The notes below the pieces were generated by a model, which ran no database searches, had not been told where the DNA came from, and saw nothing but the letters and a program-made list of their open reading frames with translations. A stretch of 33,984 nt of DNA from Candidatus Enterenecus merdae (GTDB taxonomy: Bacteria > Bacillota > Clostridia > Oscillospirales > Oscillospiraceae), in assembly GCA_018716385.1 (NCBI GenBank), contig DVJZ01000033.1, forward strand, positions 1 through 33,984, in the 5' to 3' direction. How positions within the stretch are numbered: the stretch's first letter is position 1; every line of letters begins with the position of its first letter. A program made the position numbers and the translations under genes. This document shows positions 32,157 to 33,984 of the stretch, in pieces.

Positions 32157-33029
32157 ATGCGCGACTATGTCATCGTGACCGATTCGTCCTGTGACCTGCC
32201 GGCCAAGCTGGTGGAGGAGCTGGAGCTGCAGGTGGTTCCCCTGGCCTTTACCCTGGGGGAGACGACCTACCGGAACTACCCGGACAACCGGGAGATGGAG
32301 CCTGAGGCGTTCTACGCCCGGCTGGCCGCCGGCGAGATGGCCACCACCACCGCCGTCAATGTGGGTCAGGCCATGGACATCCTGGAGCCCATCCTGCAAG
32401 GGGGGAAGGACGTGCTGGTGCTGGGCTTCTCCTCGGGGCTGTCGGCCACCTTCCACTCCTTCCAGATGGCCGCGGCTGAGCTGGCCGACCGCTATCGGCA
32501 GCGTCGGGCCTATGCCGTGGACACCCTGTGTGCTTCCCTGGGACAGGGGATGCTGGTGGCCCAAGCCGCCCGGCTGCGCCAGCAGGGCATGGATATGGAT
32601 CAGGTGCGCTCCTGGGTGCTGGACAACCGGCTGCACCAGTGCCATTGGTTCACCGTCAATGACCTGAATTTCCTGAAGCGGGGGGGCCGGGTGTCCGCCG
32701 CCACCGCCCTGGTGGGCACCATGCTGCAGATCAAACCGGTGATGCACATGGATGACGCCGGGCACCTGATCAACATGGCAAAGGCCCGGGGGCGCAAGGC
32801 ATCCCTGCTGGAGCTGGTGGACAAGGTGCGGGAGCTGGGGACGCAACCAGATCAGCAGACCATGTACGTCAGCCACAGCGCCTGCCTGGAGGACGCCCAG
32901 TTCGTAGCCGACGAGGTGAAGCGGCGCTACGGGGTGAAGGAGGTCGTCATCAACAGCATCGGCCCCGTCATCGGCGCCCACACCGGACCGGGGTGTGTGG
33001 CCCTGTTCTTCACCGGAAGCAAGCGATGA
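32157..33029 (+). CDS. DegV family fatty-acid-binding protein
   Basis: A 290-residue DegV/EDD-fold protein. The start is IVTDSSCDLP, then VVPLAF, TTTAVNVGQ, FSSGLSATFHSF (serine pocket for the carboxylate of a fatty acid), VDTLCASLGQGMLV, TVNDLNFLKRGGRVS, LVGTMLQIKPVMHM and the end INSIGPVIGAHTGPGCVALFF, all typical. The family binds fatty acids and some act as FakB partners of FakA kinase; no fakA is near. ATG at 32157 is preferred over 32151 because GGGAGGT ends at 32150. Confidence 0.94.
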   Translation: MRDYVIVTDSSCDLPAKLVEELELQVVPLAFTLGETTYRNYPDNREMEPEAFYARLAAGEMATTTAVNVGQAMDILEPILQGGKDVLVLGFSSGLSATFHSFQMAAAELADRYRQRRAYAVDTLCASLGQGMLVAQAARLRQQGMDMDQVRSWVLDNRLHQCHWFTVNDLNFLKRGGRVSAATALVGTMLQIKPVMHMDDAGHLINMAKARGRKASLLELVDKVRELGTQPDQQTMYVSHSACLEDAQFVADEVKRRYGVKEVVINSIGPVIGAHTGPGCVALFFTGSKR

Positions 33030-33062
33030 ACGCTGTCTGCCCTATGGGGAGAGAAGGAAAGG

Positions 33063-33092
33063 AAGGGAGCGCCCTCTGGAGGGCGCTCCCTT
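33063..33092. terminator. Bidirectional terminator between degV and the hydrogenase-domain gene
   Basis: AAGGGAGCGCCC (33063-33074) pairs with GGGCGCTCCCTT (33081-33092), with a six-base loop. Both ends are flanked by short A/T runs. Confidence 0.88.
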
Positions 33093-33118
33093 TGTGATAT
33101 GGTATGGTGGGGGCAAGG

Positions 33119-33984
33119 TCAGTCCACCAGTTTGTCCAGCTCCTTGATGTGCTCGGTATCGCTGGCCACCTGGTGGTTGGCCTGCTTGGCGTATAGGTTG
33201 ACCGCTGTCTGGGACTTCTTGATGGGCTGCATAGTGCCCGCGCCGGCCACGCAGCCGCCAGGACAGGCCATCCCCTCCAGCAGATAACCGGGGTACTTGC
33301 CCGCCACCGCCGCCTGCATCATCTTGCGGCACTCCCGCAGCCCTTCTGCGGAGGCGACCTTCACTTCGGTGCCGGGATAGCGGGACTGGATCACCCCCAG
33401 CACTGCTTTGGCCACGCCGCCGGACACGGCGAAGTTGCGCCCGTCGGTAGAGGCGTCGTTGACGCCGTTGGGATCCTCCTCAATGGTCTCCAGATCCAGG
33501 TGCTTGGCGGCGAAGATGCCCGCCATCTCCTCAAAGGTGAGCACGAAATCCACCTCGCTGCGCACACTCTTGCGCATGGCTTCCAGCTTCTTGGCCGCGC
33601 AGGGGCCGATAAAGACCACCTTGGCGTTGGGGTGCTGGTGCTTGATCAGCCGGGCGGTCAATGTCATGGGGGTCAGGGCCATGGAGATGCAGTTGGCGTG
33701 ATCGGGGAACAGCTTCTTGGCCATGACAGACCAGGCCGGGCAGCAGGAGGTGCCCATGAAGGGCAGCTCATCGGGGACCTCCCGGATGAAGTCCTCTGCC
33801 TCCTGGGTGGCGCACAGGTCGGCGCCGATGGCCACCTCGAATACGTCGGCAAAGCCCAGCTGCTTCATGGCGGCCCGGAGCTTGCCGGGGGTGACCTTGG
33901 GCCCAAACTGGCCCACAAAGGCGGGGGCCACGGCGGCGTACACCCGCTCGCCGGACTGGATGGCCCGGATGACCTGGAAGATCT
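33119..33984 (-). CDS. [FeFe]-hydrogenase catalytic (H-cluster) domain protein, 5' partial
   Basis: The frame stays open to the window edge, so the start is outside; 287 residues are seen. The H-cluster motifs are L1 GTSCCPAWS, L2 FIGPCAAKKLE and L3 EGMACPGGCVAGAGT, with the Cys ligands present. L2 lacks the Met of canonical HydA (MPC) and L3 ends GAGT rather than GGGQP, which points to a non-prototypical group (B or C type) and not to the classical bidirectional enzyme. Ferredoxin-like [4Fe-4S] domains are expected before the window. It could make or sense hydrogen. The end after ELDKLVD is normal. Confidence 0.85.
   Translation of the reverse strand, partial: IFQVIRAIQSGERVYAAVAPAFVGQFGPKVTPGKLRAAMKQLGFADVFEVAIGADLCATQEAEDFIREVPDELPFMGTSCCPAWSVMAKKLFPDHANCISMALTPMTLTARLIKHQHPNAKVVFIGPCAAKKLEAMRKSVRSEVDFVLTFEEMAGIFAAKHLDLETIEEDPNGVNDASTDGRNFAVSGGVAKAVLGVIQSRYPGTEVKVASAEGLRECRKMMQAAVAGKYPGYLLEGMACPGGCVAGAGTMQPIKKSQTAVNLYAKQANHQVASDTEHIKELDKLVD

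Overview
The window is about 34 kb of GC-rich, densely coding chromosomal DNA. It suggests a low-G+C-lineage (Firmicutes) anaerobe of secondarily high GC, most like the Oscillospiraceae (Flavonifractor, Pseudoflavonifractor and Intestinimonas relatives). The evidence is DivIVA/SepF division genes, a c-di-AMP receptor DarA, a RicT/PSP1 protein, a T-box leader before ileS, a MurT/GatD-type pair, DegV, DUF1836, and a hydrogenase-type iron-sulfur protein. The taxon is my inference. There is no phage, IS transposase, rRNA, tRNA or CRISPR.

Layout. 1-4584 (+): end of khpB/jag, an Orn/Lys/Arg decarboxylase-family enzyme, then darA-holB-ricT. 4700-11102 (-): one long same-strand run mnmA - metallo-beta-lactamase-fold protein - miaA - hfq - HlyD-like adaptor - yggS - sepF - divIVA, with several start/stop overlaps and a good promoter before mnmA. 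It joins tRNA modification and RNA chaperoning to cell division. 11435-15271 (+): a shikimate-kinase-like protein, DEAD-box helicase, metallophosphoesterase and membrane protein. 15303-19517 (+): mnmG, then a MurT-like/GatD-like pair whose glutaminase active site looks lost. 19621-21411 (+): an XRE regulator, a small membrane protein sharing its C-terminal domain, and prmA. 21722-22696 (+): a D,D-carboxypeptidase-like protein of different codon use. 22791-26229 (+): an Ile T-box leader, a small zinc-ribbon protein and ileS. 26534-28494 (-): an ECF sigma factor overlapping a membrane-anchored serpin. 28755-30402 (+): a lipoprotein and gapA. 30472-31344 (-): an LRR lipoprotein. 31539-33029 (+): DUF1836 and DegV proteins. 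33119-33984 (-): a partial [FeFe]-hydrogenase-domain protein.

Most notable. (1) The sigma-serpin pair has the architecture of a sigma/anti-sigma couple in which the external sensor is an inhibitory-type serpin; this would be a protease-sensing system. (2) The GatD-like protein lacks both the catalytic Cys and His, and its MurT-like partner has lost the matching C-terminal motif. (3) Two intergenic multi-hairpin elements, after mnmG and after ileS, share a core whose stems differ by compensatory changes. Each sits between a direct duplication of the 3' end of the upstream gene, as if inserted with a long target duplication. A third intergenic block, before darA, is bounded by two near-identical palindromes.

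Convergent gene pairs are separated by strong bidirectional hairpin terminators (4611-4642, 26444-26475, 30427-30460, 33063-33092). Good sigma-A-type promoters precede mnmA, the shikimate-kinase-like gene, the ileS leader, the 28755 lipoprotein, gapA and the LRR lipoprotein.
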